This document shows positions 7,517 to 17,489 of a DNA stretch of 64,000 nt, in pieces (positions within the stretch are counted from its first letter, which is position 1; each line of letters opens with the position of its first letter). Under the pieces are notes generated by a model. That model had not been told where the DNA came from. It worked only from the letters and a program-made list of their open reading frames with translations, and ran no database searches. The DNA lies in contig JAWNZC010000446.1 of the NCBI GenBank assembly GCA_035771165.1, forward strand, positions 558,001-622,000. The letters run 5' to 3'. The position numbers and the translations under genes are program-made. Origin of the DNA: Paragorgia papillata (Eukaryota; Cnidaria; Anthozoa; Scleralcyonacea; Coralliidae).

Positions 7517-8599
7517 TTATTTCGTTAAATCTTTTACATTATCGAGTGGTACCCAGGAATTAAAAGCTTCTGGATAACCTAACCATTTTACAAGATACTC
7601 TTTACGTTTACCATGCATGCGTGACTTAATTACTCTTTCTATTCTATAAAAGTCACTATCGGTCTTTGTAACTCTTTGCAATTCCTGTTCGTAAAATGTT
7701 CCTTGTAACTCTTCTCTGTGATAATCGGCAATTTTGTACACTGGCGGTCGTCTGGGTACTCGCTTCGTGATGATGAACACCTCTTCGGTCCAGTTAGGTA
7801 AGTAGCCTTTCTTGAATGTACGTCTTGCTTTGCTAATCCGAACTTGGTCACCAATGCTGAATTTATATTTGATGGGTTTGCTGGACTCATCACCATACAG
7901 TTTTTGCCACACAATACTCTCGTTTTCTCGATTAACATCAACTGGTCTCATCCCAATACTACGGTGTCTCGAATGGTTGTAGGAATATACTAATTTTTGT
8001 AGTACATCGGTATATTTCAACGTATTCTTTGCTGTAAAATATTTCCACATTTTCCCCTTTAACGTTCGGTTAAATCGTTCAACGATGGATGCCTTGGTAT
8101 CGTTGTGTGTTGTAAAAAATCGAATATGTTTGTCCTTCAATAACTTTTGAAAGCGTTTGTTGGTAAATTCAGTTCCTTTATCGGTATGAATTGTTTCAGG
8201 CTTCCTTCCTTTCTTTAGTATCTTTTCAAAGGCTTTAACCAGACTCTCTGCAGTCTTTGTTTTTAATGGTTCCACCCACGCAAATTTGGACAGTACATCA
8301 ATAACAGTTAAAACGTATTTATAACCATTATTTGTTTTACTAAGCGAATCCATAATTACTAGATCAGCCTCCCACTCCTCGTCCATCGCTCCAACAATAA
8401 CACGATTTCGCTTAAAATTATGTCGTACGGGTTTATGCAAAGTATAGGTATCTTGCTGTCTAAGCCATGTTTTTATCTTGTTTCGGGATATCTGGAATTT
8501 ACCGTCACTTCTTACGACAATGTATAAGGCATCTACGCCGCCAAAACTTGCCGGACTTTTTGGCTTGTAATACAGATCGTGAAGGTACTGTTCCGCCAT
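7517..8599 (-). CDS. INT: Polinton integrase with chromodomain, copy 2
   Basis: 360 residues, intact, nearly identical to the copy at 549-1628. Differences seen in the protein: R15S, R27I and one extra Phe just before the chromodomain (a 3-base insertion). The catalytic D79, D140 and E174 and the chromodomain aromatic residues are unchanged. A second intact integrase in the opposite orientation at the other end is not the usual Polinton plan and follows from the expanded inverted arms. Near identity means either recent duplication or ongoing gene conversion between arms. Confidence 0.93.
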   Translation of the reverse strand: MAEQYLHDLYYKPKSPASFGGVDALYIVVRSDGKFQISRNKIKTWLRQQDTYTLHKPVRHNFKRNRVIVGAMDEEWEADLVIMDSLSKTNNGYKYVLTVIDVLSKFAWVEPLKTKTAESLVKAFEKILKKGRKPETIHTDKGTEFTNKRFQKLLKDKHIRFFTTHNDTKASIVERFNRTLKGKMWKYFTAKNTLKYTDVLQKLVYSYNHSRHRSIGMRPVDVNRENESIVWQKLYGDESSKPIKYKFSIGDQVRISKARRTFKKGYLPNWTEEVFIITKRVPRRPPVYKIADYHREELQGTFYEQELQRVTKTDSDFYRIERVIKSRMHGKRKEYLVKWLGYPEAFNSWVPLDNVKDLTK

Positions 8600-8796
8600 C
8601 TAATTCGGATGCCTGTATCACAATTTTCCCCCCACAGCACGCTGATATACAGCGAATCTTTCGAAAAATATTACGAAGGGCTATTTGTGGTAATCCTCCA
8701 CAGCAAGTCATGTTCACGCGACAAAGGTTAGAAGTAAATGAACATAGAAAAGTCAACGACACGATATAAATGCAAACATATTTATTACATATTAAA

Positions 8797-9117
8797 TTAG
8801 AATACAAAACTATACATGTCTTCAGTCATTCTTTCTACTTGTAAAGGATTCACCCGTTTCTGCGTTCTTGTATTGATATTGTAATGGACTGCTGAAAAGA
8901 CACCCAATGTTATAAATTCGTGGCGAGCTCTCTGTAGGTTTCCATTCAAAGATCCGCATGTGTGTTGTCTTTCGTTAGGACACGAGTAAAACAGACGACC
9001 CTGGTTGTCCCCTTCTTTCTTAACTTTACGAGTATGGCAAACCATTCCGTGTTTACACAAAGGCTTTGGACTCTCGAAGACATCCCCAATTGCCAAAACG
9101 TGCAGGGATTCTCTCGT
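8797..9117 (-). CDS. GRF-type zinc finger protein frame, right copy
   Basis: Same frame and same deduced residues as the left copy at 31-351, again without an ATG and preceded by an in-frame stop. See that entry for the zinc-ribbon residues. Here the sequence upstream is visible: an ATG frame at 9053-9241 overlaps its first 65 bases in a different frame. Confidence 0.6.
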   Translation of the reverse strand, partial: TRESLHVLAIGDVFESPKPLCKHGMVCHTRKVKKEGDNQGRLFYSCPNERQHTCGSLNGNLQRARHEFITLGVFSAVHYNINTRTQKRVNPLQVERMTEDMYSFVF

Positions 9118-9241
9118 TCAGAACAGACGAAGTAAGGTCTCCCACAATGTTTAACGATATTTCCTCAACATAGCATGTTAAAAGTGTACACTCAATCTTT
9201 CTCTCGCGCAAATTTAAAATCTCAATCAGGTCGGAATCCAT
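9053..9241 (-). CDS. Short ATG frame overlapping the GRF zinc-finger frame
   Basis: 62 residues starting MDSDLIEILNLRERKIECTL and ending shortly after NWGCLRESKAFV. It reads into the GRF region in the wrong frame. It may be the true 5' part of the GRF gene (joined by a frameshift or unseen splice) or a spurious frame. No domain recognised. Confidence 0.35.
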   Translation of the reverse strand: MDSDLIEILNLRERKIECTLLTCYVEEISLNIVGDLTSSVLNERIPARFGNWGCLRESKAFV

Positions 9242-9377
9242 TGAAATGACAACCTGTATTTACCATTTCCTAATATTAATGACTTCGTTTAATCGATTTT
9301 TAATGACTTTTTTCGCCCAAACTTGTCGAGTAATATTCAAATTCGCCTTAGCAACGCTCTAACATCCCTCACAACAG

Positions 9378-9743
9378 TTACGTTAGGAATCTAATCAACC
9401 TTTGTATCCAGGAGTGTTTTATTTCGTATTTCTGCAAGTCAATTCGCCTAAAATCTTTGGCAGTTCTTTTAATGGCTTGGCGAAGTGTTTCGGTGTCGCA
9501 ATAATCGCTCACTTTCAACACTAGAGTCAAATAAGCAATAATTCTACCGAAATTCACAAGATCCATCTCTTGATAAATAGTATACAAGCTACTCGGCAAG
9601 TTATCTCTGTTAATTTGGTCGATAATGCTCTCATACAATTCACCATGCTCTCTAAGGCATCTATTCATGTAAAAACATAACGTATCTTTTTCTATATCGA
9701 TATTGTTTTCCCGCAATTCAGCCCAAATTGTTTGTTCGGCCAT
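9378..9743 (-). CDS. Bcl-2-like apoptosis regulator near the Polinton end
   Basis: 121 residues from the ATG at 9743. Residues 57-78 match a BH1 region (Y57-Q-E-M then N64-F65-G66-R67-I-I-A-Y, against the usual NWGR), and H110-S111-W112-I113-Q114 matches BH2. The spacing between them is about right for a Bcl-2 core. No clear BH3, BH4 or C-terminal membrane anchor is seen, and the protein is shorter than cellular Bcl-2 proteins, as many viral versions are. A role in blocking death of the infected or host cell is inferred. It lies outside the part of the arm visible on the left, so a second copy may exist beyond position 1. It could instead be a host gene just outside the element; the tandem repeats that follow it favour it being inside. 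Confidence 0.65.
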   Translation of the reverse strand: MAEQTIWAELRENNIDIEKDTLCFYMNRCLREHGELYESIIDQINRDNLPSSLYTIYQEMDLVNFGRIIAYLTLVLKVSDYCDTETLRQAIKRTAKDFRRIDLQKYEIKHSWIQRLIRFLT

Positions 9744-9775
9744 CGTGTTTAAAATGACGTAATCTTAACAAGCAC

Positions 9776-9940
9776 TCGGCGTTTTATCGGAATCGGAAAT
9801 GCTTCGGCGTTTTATCGGAATCGGAAATGCTTCGGCGTTTTATCGGAATCGGAAATGCTTCGGCGTTTTATCGGAAAAATCCGACTCATTGATTATTCAT
9901 AACTCATTGATTATTCATAACTCATGAATTATTAAGGGCT
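9776..9940. repeat. Two short tandem-repeat blocks near the Polinton right end
   Basis: At 9776-9880 there are about 3.7 copies of a 28-bp unit (TCGGCGTTTTATCGGAATCG plus 8 bases). At 9886-9940 there are about 2.5 copies of an 18-bp unit (ACTCATTGATTATTCATA). Polinton inverted termini often contain short tandem repeats. The second block resembles AT-rich tails found at 18,105, 32,346 and 37,375 (TCATGAATTATTAA), so it may already be host DNA. Confidence 0.6.
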
Positions 9941-10927
9941 AACACAACATGCTAATGAGCTATTCCTGCATAAAACGGGTCCATTAAGCCCGGCTCTCTA
10001 CTACTAATATGTCCTTTTCTTTTGTCAGTCTGTTATTCGTATTACCCTGTTTAATTGAAGAAATTGTAGTTGTTTTAGAACACCGGCCAATACGCCCAGT
10101 AATTAAACTAATGTTTTTCCACATCTCTCTGGGATTTCCTTTGTTTAAATCTATGCTTTGAAAGCAAAATTTTTTTCCGCATTTTTAATTAAGCTATTTA
10201 CCCGATTACGTTGCTTTTTATATGCATTGTGAATCAACTCAGATTTTGATGCTACTGCTCTCTTCTTTAAATAGTCACGCTGGTTCATTTCCTGAACTAT
10301 TGTTTGAGTTATGTATACAATGAGTCGTCTTGCTTAACAAACTGTGGGTATAAGTAATTAAATGAGGAACAAGGGAGGGTGATCAAGATCATAAGGACAA
10401 TGTTACAGACAGTGCTTATTAAAGTGCCTATGAAACGAAAATTAACTTTTTCTTATTTGAAAGAACGCTTATAGAGTAACATCTTTTGCATTTTTTCGTT
10501 TCGTTTTGTTTCGTTTCGTTTCGTTGCTTTGTTCTTGAGATACTTTAGTTCGTTTGATGTGCAAATTAAACATTTTGACGTCGTAGGTTCTGTATAACGC
10601 ACAAAAACGTCATGTGGTAGATCACATGCACTTGCAAGTTTACTATAAGTCGTGTTAAAAATACCAGTTACATCAGCAATATTGTCTTTCTTCGAAAATA
10701 TTTTGCTCTTCGAATGGCGACGAAATATTATAAACACCAGCGGGTTAAAATATATATAAGTATTAAGTAATATTGGGCATTTCACTCGATTACATAACAT
10801 GTTCTGGGGATTTTTGGTGAAGGAAAATTCGAGTGTAGAATATATACATTTTATGACCAAACTGGGACAAGTTGCGAAAAATGCAACTACACAGGTCTTC
10901 CGGCAAATATATATACTTGTTCCATCG

Positions 10928-13024
10928 TTCAAACCAGGGCGCTTATATACCGGGCGGTGCAACGAGAGCGCTCGCGCTGATCGACGTGTGATGCGGAAGT
11001 AGACTGGCACGAGCGAGTTTTGAAGAAAATTCGAGCAAAAGCAGTAATTCGTGTATCCGAAGATTATCACTATTTTTTCGTTAAGTTTTTCATGTGAGAA
11101 GAAATTGATTGGATTTACAGATAAAATATTACTTCTATTACTGCAGCAGTATGTATTTTGTGTAGAAACTAGTGTCAAAGAGAATTTATTTTGGATAATG
11201 TCCATGCCTTTTAATGCCTTTCATGGAGGCTAAACTTCACCACGAGCGCATTGTATGTTCTTCTACTACCAACGGCTAGAGATTCAGGTATGTTGAAGTT
11301 CATTATCTTACTCTTGTTTGTTAAAATTCTTGTTAAAATCGGAGATGATCATTTTGAGAAATCGTGGCTGAAACTCGACCCTTATCAATGCTTGATTTCT
11401 AGCGGTTTAACCTTTCAAATTTTGTAAGAAATATAAACAAGACGTGTTGTTTTGACATACGGCGATTCTCTTTAACCGTGTCATTGTATTCCTTAAGTTT
11501 CCGGACTGTTGAAACAAAATGATTGTAATTTCTAAACAGATTCATTTCTTTATTCGATTTATTATAATACGAGTTTTTGGAGGTATAGTTGGCGCATTGT
11601 GTGTTAAAACATTGCCAACACCGTGAGATTTTACTGTGACATAGGTAAGAAGTATCATTTTCATATTTGGTAGAAATAAAACAATTTGTGATTGATCAAT
11701 TTTTTATTTTGACCCTGAAACTTGGTGTACTGTGTGGAAGCAAGAGGTTTCTTCTATCGAACATTGACCTGTGCTTATGCATGGCGTTTGCAAACTTAAA
11801 AAAATATGTCGCGTCAGGATTGTATTAAATGTCGTAAGCAAGTTTCAGCAATTTTCAGAGTAAAAGAAAACTAACCTTGTTACTTATTCTTCCACGTATA
11901 TAAAACGAGCTAAATCCTCAAAAGAACTTATTTCTTCAATTGGTCAAAGCACGGCCTTATCTATCTTATACAATACCAGAAATTCAATTCATAAGAATCA
12001 ATTGTACTTGCTCATGAAATTTCTTAAGAAATTTTAACTTTGCTTTGCTGTTTCTGTTAAAAACAACCTAGGTCGAGCTGTTATCTGAAAGCGATCAACC
12101 TGCAGCATTTGTTGAATCCATACCAACCAATCTTCAACAGAAGATTATTAGATTTACAAACTGTAACATGTTAATTCAAGGTGCTGTATGTTAAAACATT
12201 ACATGATAACTATCAAATCCTAAATCCAAGAAATGAGTACCAGTTCTAAGCATACTCAATATGATTATTATGCCTTATTGCCTCTTTATCACTGTCAACT
12301 GTCTATCAAGTGGTTGAGTAATTAATTACTCTCTGACAAGCATATATCTTTTCATTTTTACAGTCTCTAGGAATGTTTACTTCCAGTTGACCAAAAATGC
12401 TGCAGAATTTGCTGGAGGATAGTTTTTTAGTGAAAAGCAGTCAGTTCTAAAGAATTTGTGGTATTGGTGGAAAAATGATTTGTTCCCATGAGTGGTTTGT
12501 TTTTGCAAAAGTTTTCTTCAAGTCAACTGCTTTCTTCTTCACCTTCAACTTCATGAAAACAAGCTTGAAAGTCAACCAAATTTAGTGGAATCCAATGCTG
12601 GTGCTAGTGCCAATGTAATAATTTATTTATTTATTTACCGGCTTTGTGTAAAAAATAGTTGCCAGAGTTTGTAAACAGTTATTAAATTTTTAATGGAAAT
12701 ACTTGAACCAGTTGTACTCTCAATGTTGAATGCTTTGATACCTTATCTTCACTATTAGTGTCATCCAACTCAAACTTTAAATATTTTTTAAATCCACTTT
12801 GCTAGCCATATTTATGGTTTTGTTTTAATTTTATTTCAATGTTACCGCTTTATCAACAATTTTTTGCTTATGAATCGATATAAGGAAAAGAGTAATGTTA
12901 TCAACCATTGTAACAACCGCTGACCGGTGAATATCAGTTACTCGTTGCCAGGCCCCGCATCACACGTCGATCAGCTCTCCCATTCCGGTTGCACCGCCCG
13001 GTATATAAGCGCCCTGGTTCAAAC
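10928..13024. repeat. Inverted repeat pair, arms of about 70 bp, 2 kb apart
   Basis: The left arm 10928-10998 contains CAGGGCGCTTATATACCGGG and GATCGACGTGTGATGCGG; the right arm 12954-13024 is its reverse complement with a few changes. The TATATA box inside both arms resembles a core promoter. The 2 kb between shows no gene. It may be a non-autonomous element or two copies of one short repeat. Confidence 0.6.
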
Positions 13025-14149
13025 TGACAGTTCGCGTGCGTTGACGCCAAAAAAATATGAACTTTGATTGGCCCCGATTTAATTGTCGCGCATTGGTTAG
13101 AGTTAAACAAAAAAGTTAACCCACACAGGCACACACAGAACACGATAGCAATATATCTGCGCGTTGCGCAGATACGAAAAGGAACCAAGTTTTGCAACAC
13201 GTAAAGGCTTGTGATTGCCTGATCGAGGATGATATTGGCGTGTTGAATTGATATTGTATCTTGGATTTCAAGAACGTTTATGTCAACCGTCGGAACTGGC
13301 AGTGTCAGTCTGAAGATTACCGCCTACATGCATGTACCTTACACGCTAACTGGGCTCACTGGCGAGTTTGCCGCCAAGCTAGAAAACACCGGAAAAGACC
13401 GAGCTGTTTAAATATTGACTATTATGAAGTCGAAGGTATTCCTGTATTTATAGATTTTTGACTTTCTTGCTTCTAGTAGTGAATCTTCTACATTTTAAAA
13501 GTGATCTCCAACTCTGTTCTGTGCATGACCCTCTCTCCTCCGCAGAGCCTTCTATTAATTATTCTGGTTATTCGTAGGCGCGGGCGATCGTAAAGCGCGC
13601 GGGGAACGGCGAGAATGTGAGAAAAGAGGAGGGAAGTCTCCGCCAGATAATGTGCGGTTCTCTTGCACGATTTTCGGTTCTTTCAAATGAATTTATCTGA
13701 TTGTTGCTGTTATTTACGTGTTTGCCACTTTCAATTTAATTAAATGTGAACTATATTTCGATTAATTTAGTTTATTCTTTTTACGATAACCATAATGCAG
13801 AAGAAGATATAGAATGCTTTCCAATAAGTACAAGTACGCCGAAGAAGGATGATATTAGTTGCGGAAAACATTTTTTAACACCAAATTCGAAGTCGGCAAA
13901 CGAACCGAATACGAAACGATTTCAGTCAAGTGACAAATCTGCGGTCTCTGATCATGGGAGATAGCAACAATAGTTTGCACGCAGTACAATGTTTTCTTCA
14001 AGACCTAAGTCTAGAATGTTGTTCTGGATGTTATTCTGAATTCTTCGGTGGAAATCATTTGCGGATCGAATCGAAAAATTTAAAACGCTGCTAGACTGAC
14101 AAACGTTTATCGAACGTTAATAAACAAAGCCGTCGACGAACAGCATTAC

Positions 14150-14645
14150 GTAGTTTCCTACGGCACGAAGTATAGTAGGAAAGTATATTCATTACGTCAA
14201 GTAGCAGTATTCCCAGGAGGAGGGCGTGTCAGAAACAAGTGTATAAAAGAAGTCTATTTCCAGATGAACCATCTCGGTCAGTCAGTAGGCAGCTCAAATT
14301 TGAACATTGAAACTAGGAATCACAACGTTTTGATTTACTATTTGCTGAGCGGGCAGTGAGCTGGTTATCTTGGTCCCGCCCAGATTTCCTGGCCACCTCG
14401 GTGGAAGGGTTTTCTGGCCTCCCTGATACCAGCTATGGCGCAGATCGGAGTGGCGCATTGACTAGGACTGAAGCGAATTAACACTAATTGTGTACTTTCA
14501 GCAATCCTGATAGTCGAAAGGACATTTCTTGCTACTCAATTTATAACTAACGATTGTAAATACGATTCGGAATTATCGATAGTTACAATAAAGAGCTGTC
14601 GTCTACTGCATGCACTGGACCACAGCAAGGTTTCTCAACAGTTGT
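14150..14645 (+). mobile_element. Possible solo LTR
   Basis: A TATAAAAG box at about 14,232, an AATAAAG signal at about 14,589 and an end in TTTCTCAACA followed by a GTTGTTGTCGTGCC string that might be a primer-binding region. The 5' boundary is not visible and no partner LTR was found, so this is tentative. Confidence 0.25.
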
Positions 14646-15531
14646 TGTCGTGCCGTCTATTGCGTCCAATAGCAATGAATGGAAATATTCTCAACGCTAA
14701 CTTTCTAAATTACACCAAGCTCGCAAACCTACAGTACCACATGAGCAACATGTATACGTGCAACTTATCATATAGGTAAGATCCATGTTTACAACAGTCT
14801 GTCTTTTGATATCATTGATAAACTTTCACGGGTAGCGTTTGTTTACATGTAAGTTATTTGCATATTTTAATAATTCAAAACTGGAAAATCCTGTCCTTGT
14901 GTAACAATAACAATCTCGAGTTAAAAATTGTCTTGCAGCGATTTAAATGTGTCTTTTGTTCACAATTTATTGATTTTGGTAGTAGGTTTGATTTTATATT
15001 GAAATTCCGATTCTGGCGCCTAGTCAATCACGGAATTTGGGCGCCATATTGATATCATTTTCTGGCAGAGACTCATTTTCTTTCCCTCTTCCCATCATTC
15101 CCGGCGCATCTTCTCCCTCGCCCGCACGCTTTCCCCTCTGGGCACTGATCTCTATACTAACTGGATAGGTGGGAACGATCTACCGGTTGACCCCACCGGC
15201 GGCCATGTTGGTACACCCAAAAGAACGAAAACAACATGACCTAAATAAAATTAATTCGCTTTGATAGAAGACTGCAATATTCCACCAGGTTGGTCCAGAT
15301 AGCTAGCTCGAGTTTCAAAGTTGATTTTGCAATGGTTATACAGAATTCGAGATTTCGTCTATTTCACTCCCCCAACTCCTGACCCTGGCGTCTATCTTGT
15401 ATTAAGACAATAATTATCCCCGAGCCCGGGCGTAGGGCCGAAGGCCCGGAGCCCTGTGAGGGTGCTAATCTCGACATGCGTGTAGTCCACTTTACACGCG
15501 TGGAGAAAAAGCGAAGGGAGACGAAATCTGG

Positions 15532-15540
<9 letters not shown>

Positions 15541-15598
<58 letters not shown>
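15541..15598. repeat. (AT)n microsatellite
   Basis: About 29 perfect AT repeats. Similar tracts occur at 19989-20012, 25957-25977, 33882-33915, 51004-51071 and 51221-51276, and a (GT)n(AT)n tract at 25465-25510. Confidence 0.98.
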
Positions 15599-15603
<5 letters not shown>

Positions 15604-17177
15604 GCACGGTGTCACGCGGTAAGAATAGTTGGACACTGGTGACTAGCGACGAAGAAAACTATAAACTCTCAAACAAATAGTGTTTTGCTTTCGTTTATTT
15701 AAACGAAACGAAATGAAATGGAGCAGGAAGAAAAGGATACAAACAACCCGTTTAATATATCTTGAAGAGAAACCAGAGAACTTGAAGAAAGCAAACGCCG
15801 TATGGTAAACAAAAACTCGATCTGCAGTGTATGTAGCCCTGGTTTGAAGACACTCCGTGAGTCCATGGTCAAATTAATCGTCTTAAAGTGGTTAACGGTA
15901 GGATTCTTGTTGTTTTCAAGTTTTCGCTTAACCTAAACAATATTCAGCTTCACGTTTTCGTGCTTTCCCTTTCCTCATCCAAACCATAAGTCAGCTTAAC
16001 TAAAGCTAACATAAAACACTACCTTTAAGGCTTATATTAACCGTGGTGGACGTGCATGCACTTTTTATTATTAAAAATACTCATGGGCTTTGTTGGTTTT
16101 CTTGGCTGTGTTTCGACTGAAACGTGTTTTGAATTCTTCTTTCTGGAATCCGATTCTACTGAATTGTTTTTATCTCAGACTCTATTATAAATGTAATTTC
16201 TGAGCTGTTAATTACTTTTAATACTGCCTTTGCAAAATGTACATGCATAGAGAAGCCATTTAAAGGCTTGCTAAATTAATCCCATTTGAAACCTCCTAAA
16301 AACAATATATTTTTTACAACCAGAATTTAATAATGAAATCTAAATTTTGCTTTGATATGTTCAACTTTCATTAAATGATTTAAATCAGTTTTCTCATCCT
16401 ATCGACCTATCCATAAATTGTATAATTTAATATCCCAAGGATTTAACATCATTTGTTTTTATATCTGTTTGTTTTTGTATTGGCTGTATATTAGGATTTA
16501 GGAGTGCTTATTTTAATCAGGGGGTGGGTGGGTGTTTTAAAAAAGAATGTAAAAGCAGGCGAGGGGTTGTTGCGTTCATGTATTTCTAGTATTTATAATA
16601 TGTATGACAAAATTACTGCATTTTGATTGGTTGAGAGCATTTTTGGGTGTACCAACATGGCTGCTGGTGGGGTCAAACCTCGCAAGGTGATTTGTTCTAG
16701 ACTGCCCATCCAGTTAGTATAGAGATCAGTGCCTCCGAGCCTCTGCGGAGGAGAGAGGTGCATGACCCGCCATTTTTTTTCGCGACGTGAGCTAGAAATC
16801 TTTACGTTTGAAGTTACATGAAGTACCCGGTTCAGTGTAGATGCAATTGTGCAAGATGGGACAAAGCTATGCGTGTTGACGGGGGGTGTCTCTTCGAATA
16901 TCTTCTGTAAAAATTTTGTTTAATTAGAGGAAATTGATATTATTGAAAAGAAAAATTAAATGTTTTATGAAATTTTGTAAATCTTGACACAGCCATTGAT
17001 TAATAAAACATCAAAGTTGCATTAAAATTTACAGACGCTAGTGGCCTACAGTATATCGAGCTTTTTGTCGGTTAAATTGTTTGTTTTTGCCTTATATACC
17101 ACTTACAAACAAAGTACGCCTCTATCTTCATTTGGTGCTTGCCTTCTCAATACTGTGCTTTGTTTGTCAATTTGTAG

Positions 17178-17489
17178 TACCTGCTAAAGGACCAACTATT
17201 AGTACAATAACGTCTCCGAGAGCTACTGAACTAACAGTTGTTTGGTCGAAGTTGTCAGCGGACGATGCAAATGGAAATATAACCAGTTATACTGTCTGTT
17301 ACCAAGTTACCAGCAGTGGAAGTAATGTCTTGTGTACCAATAGTGAAACAGTCCATGGTGCTGACACTACGACAGTGACTTTAAGTGGTTTAAATGAGGC
17401 TACAACTTATGACGTTGCGGTTAAAGCTACTAATGGAGCAGGAACCGGAGTTCTTGGCACAAAAATGAGTGGAACAACTCTCGAATCTA
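17178..17489 (+). CDS. FN3-domain exon (receptor gene 1)
   Basis: 312 bases, phase 1 at both ends: acceptor TTTGTAG before 17178 and donor GTAAGT after 17489. It encodes one whole fibronectin type III domain: GPTISTITSPRATELTVVWS (strands A and B with the core Trp), NITSYTVCYQVT (strand C Tyr) and the LSGLNEATTYDVAVKATNGAG signature of strands E to G. A symmetric phase 1-1 exon is typical of shuffled extracellular modules. It closely resembles the exons at 20090, 59092 and 60520. FN3 domains mediate extracellular protein contacts. The upstream exons are not identified. Confidence 0.85.

Larger units (their letters stand above)
7198..9147 (-). repeat. Right inverted arm of the Polinton (paired part)
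   Basis: Reverse complement of 1-1947 with one 3-base indel. The inner end at 7198 abuts the 21-bp minisatellite. The outer end runs past 9147 into sequence whose partner would lie left of the window. Confidence 0.95.
1..9950. mobile_element. Polinton/Maverick-like (adintovirus-like) element, PolB-less, left end cut by the window
   Basis: A block of intronless, tightly packed genes with the hallmark Polinton set: chromodomain DDE integrase, A32-type ATPase, adenain-type protease, double-jelly-roll capsid and penton-like protein. Plus-strand genes overlap or abut (ATGA between 2433-2906 and 2903-4249; 1 base between capsid and protease). The core is bounded by inverted arms of at least 1.95 kb. 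The left end lies before position 1. The right end is not pinned down; a change to short tandem repeats at 9776-9940 suggests it lies between about 9,745 and 9,950. No polymerase B gene is present, whereas canonical Polintons are 15-20 kb and carry one. The 6-bp target duplication typical of the group could not be checked. Confidence 0.9.
9945..17177. other. Repeat-rich region without a convincing gene
   Basis: Holds a (GTTTC)n tract near 10,490-10,525, a pair of inverted repeats (10928-10998 and 12954-13024), a possible LTR-like segment (about 14,150-14,640), an (AT)29 tract at 15541-15598 and a second inverted pair (about 15,133-15,220 and 16,640-16,745). A left terminus TTAAAGTGCCTATGAAACGA at 10419 matches the fold-back at 53440-54503. 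A 72-residue frame at 13746-13964 (EEDIECFPISTSTPKKDD, Lys/Ser-rich) could be an exon but has no support. The signal-peptide exon of the gene to the right was not found here. Confidence 0.5.

Noticed and set aside
10453..11205. 250-residue minus-strand frame
   Set aside because: It runs through a (GTTTC)n tract (giving KRNETKRNE) and the dispersed repeat at 10928-10998, has no recognisable domain and has an unusual composition; chance frame in AT-rich DNA.
17081..17177. Hydrophobic stretch just upstream of the first FN3 exon as a signal peptide
   Set aside because: It starts at a non-ATG codon and is separated from the FN3 exon by an acceptor site (TTTGTAG) shared with the other FN3 exons, so it is intronic.
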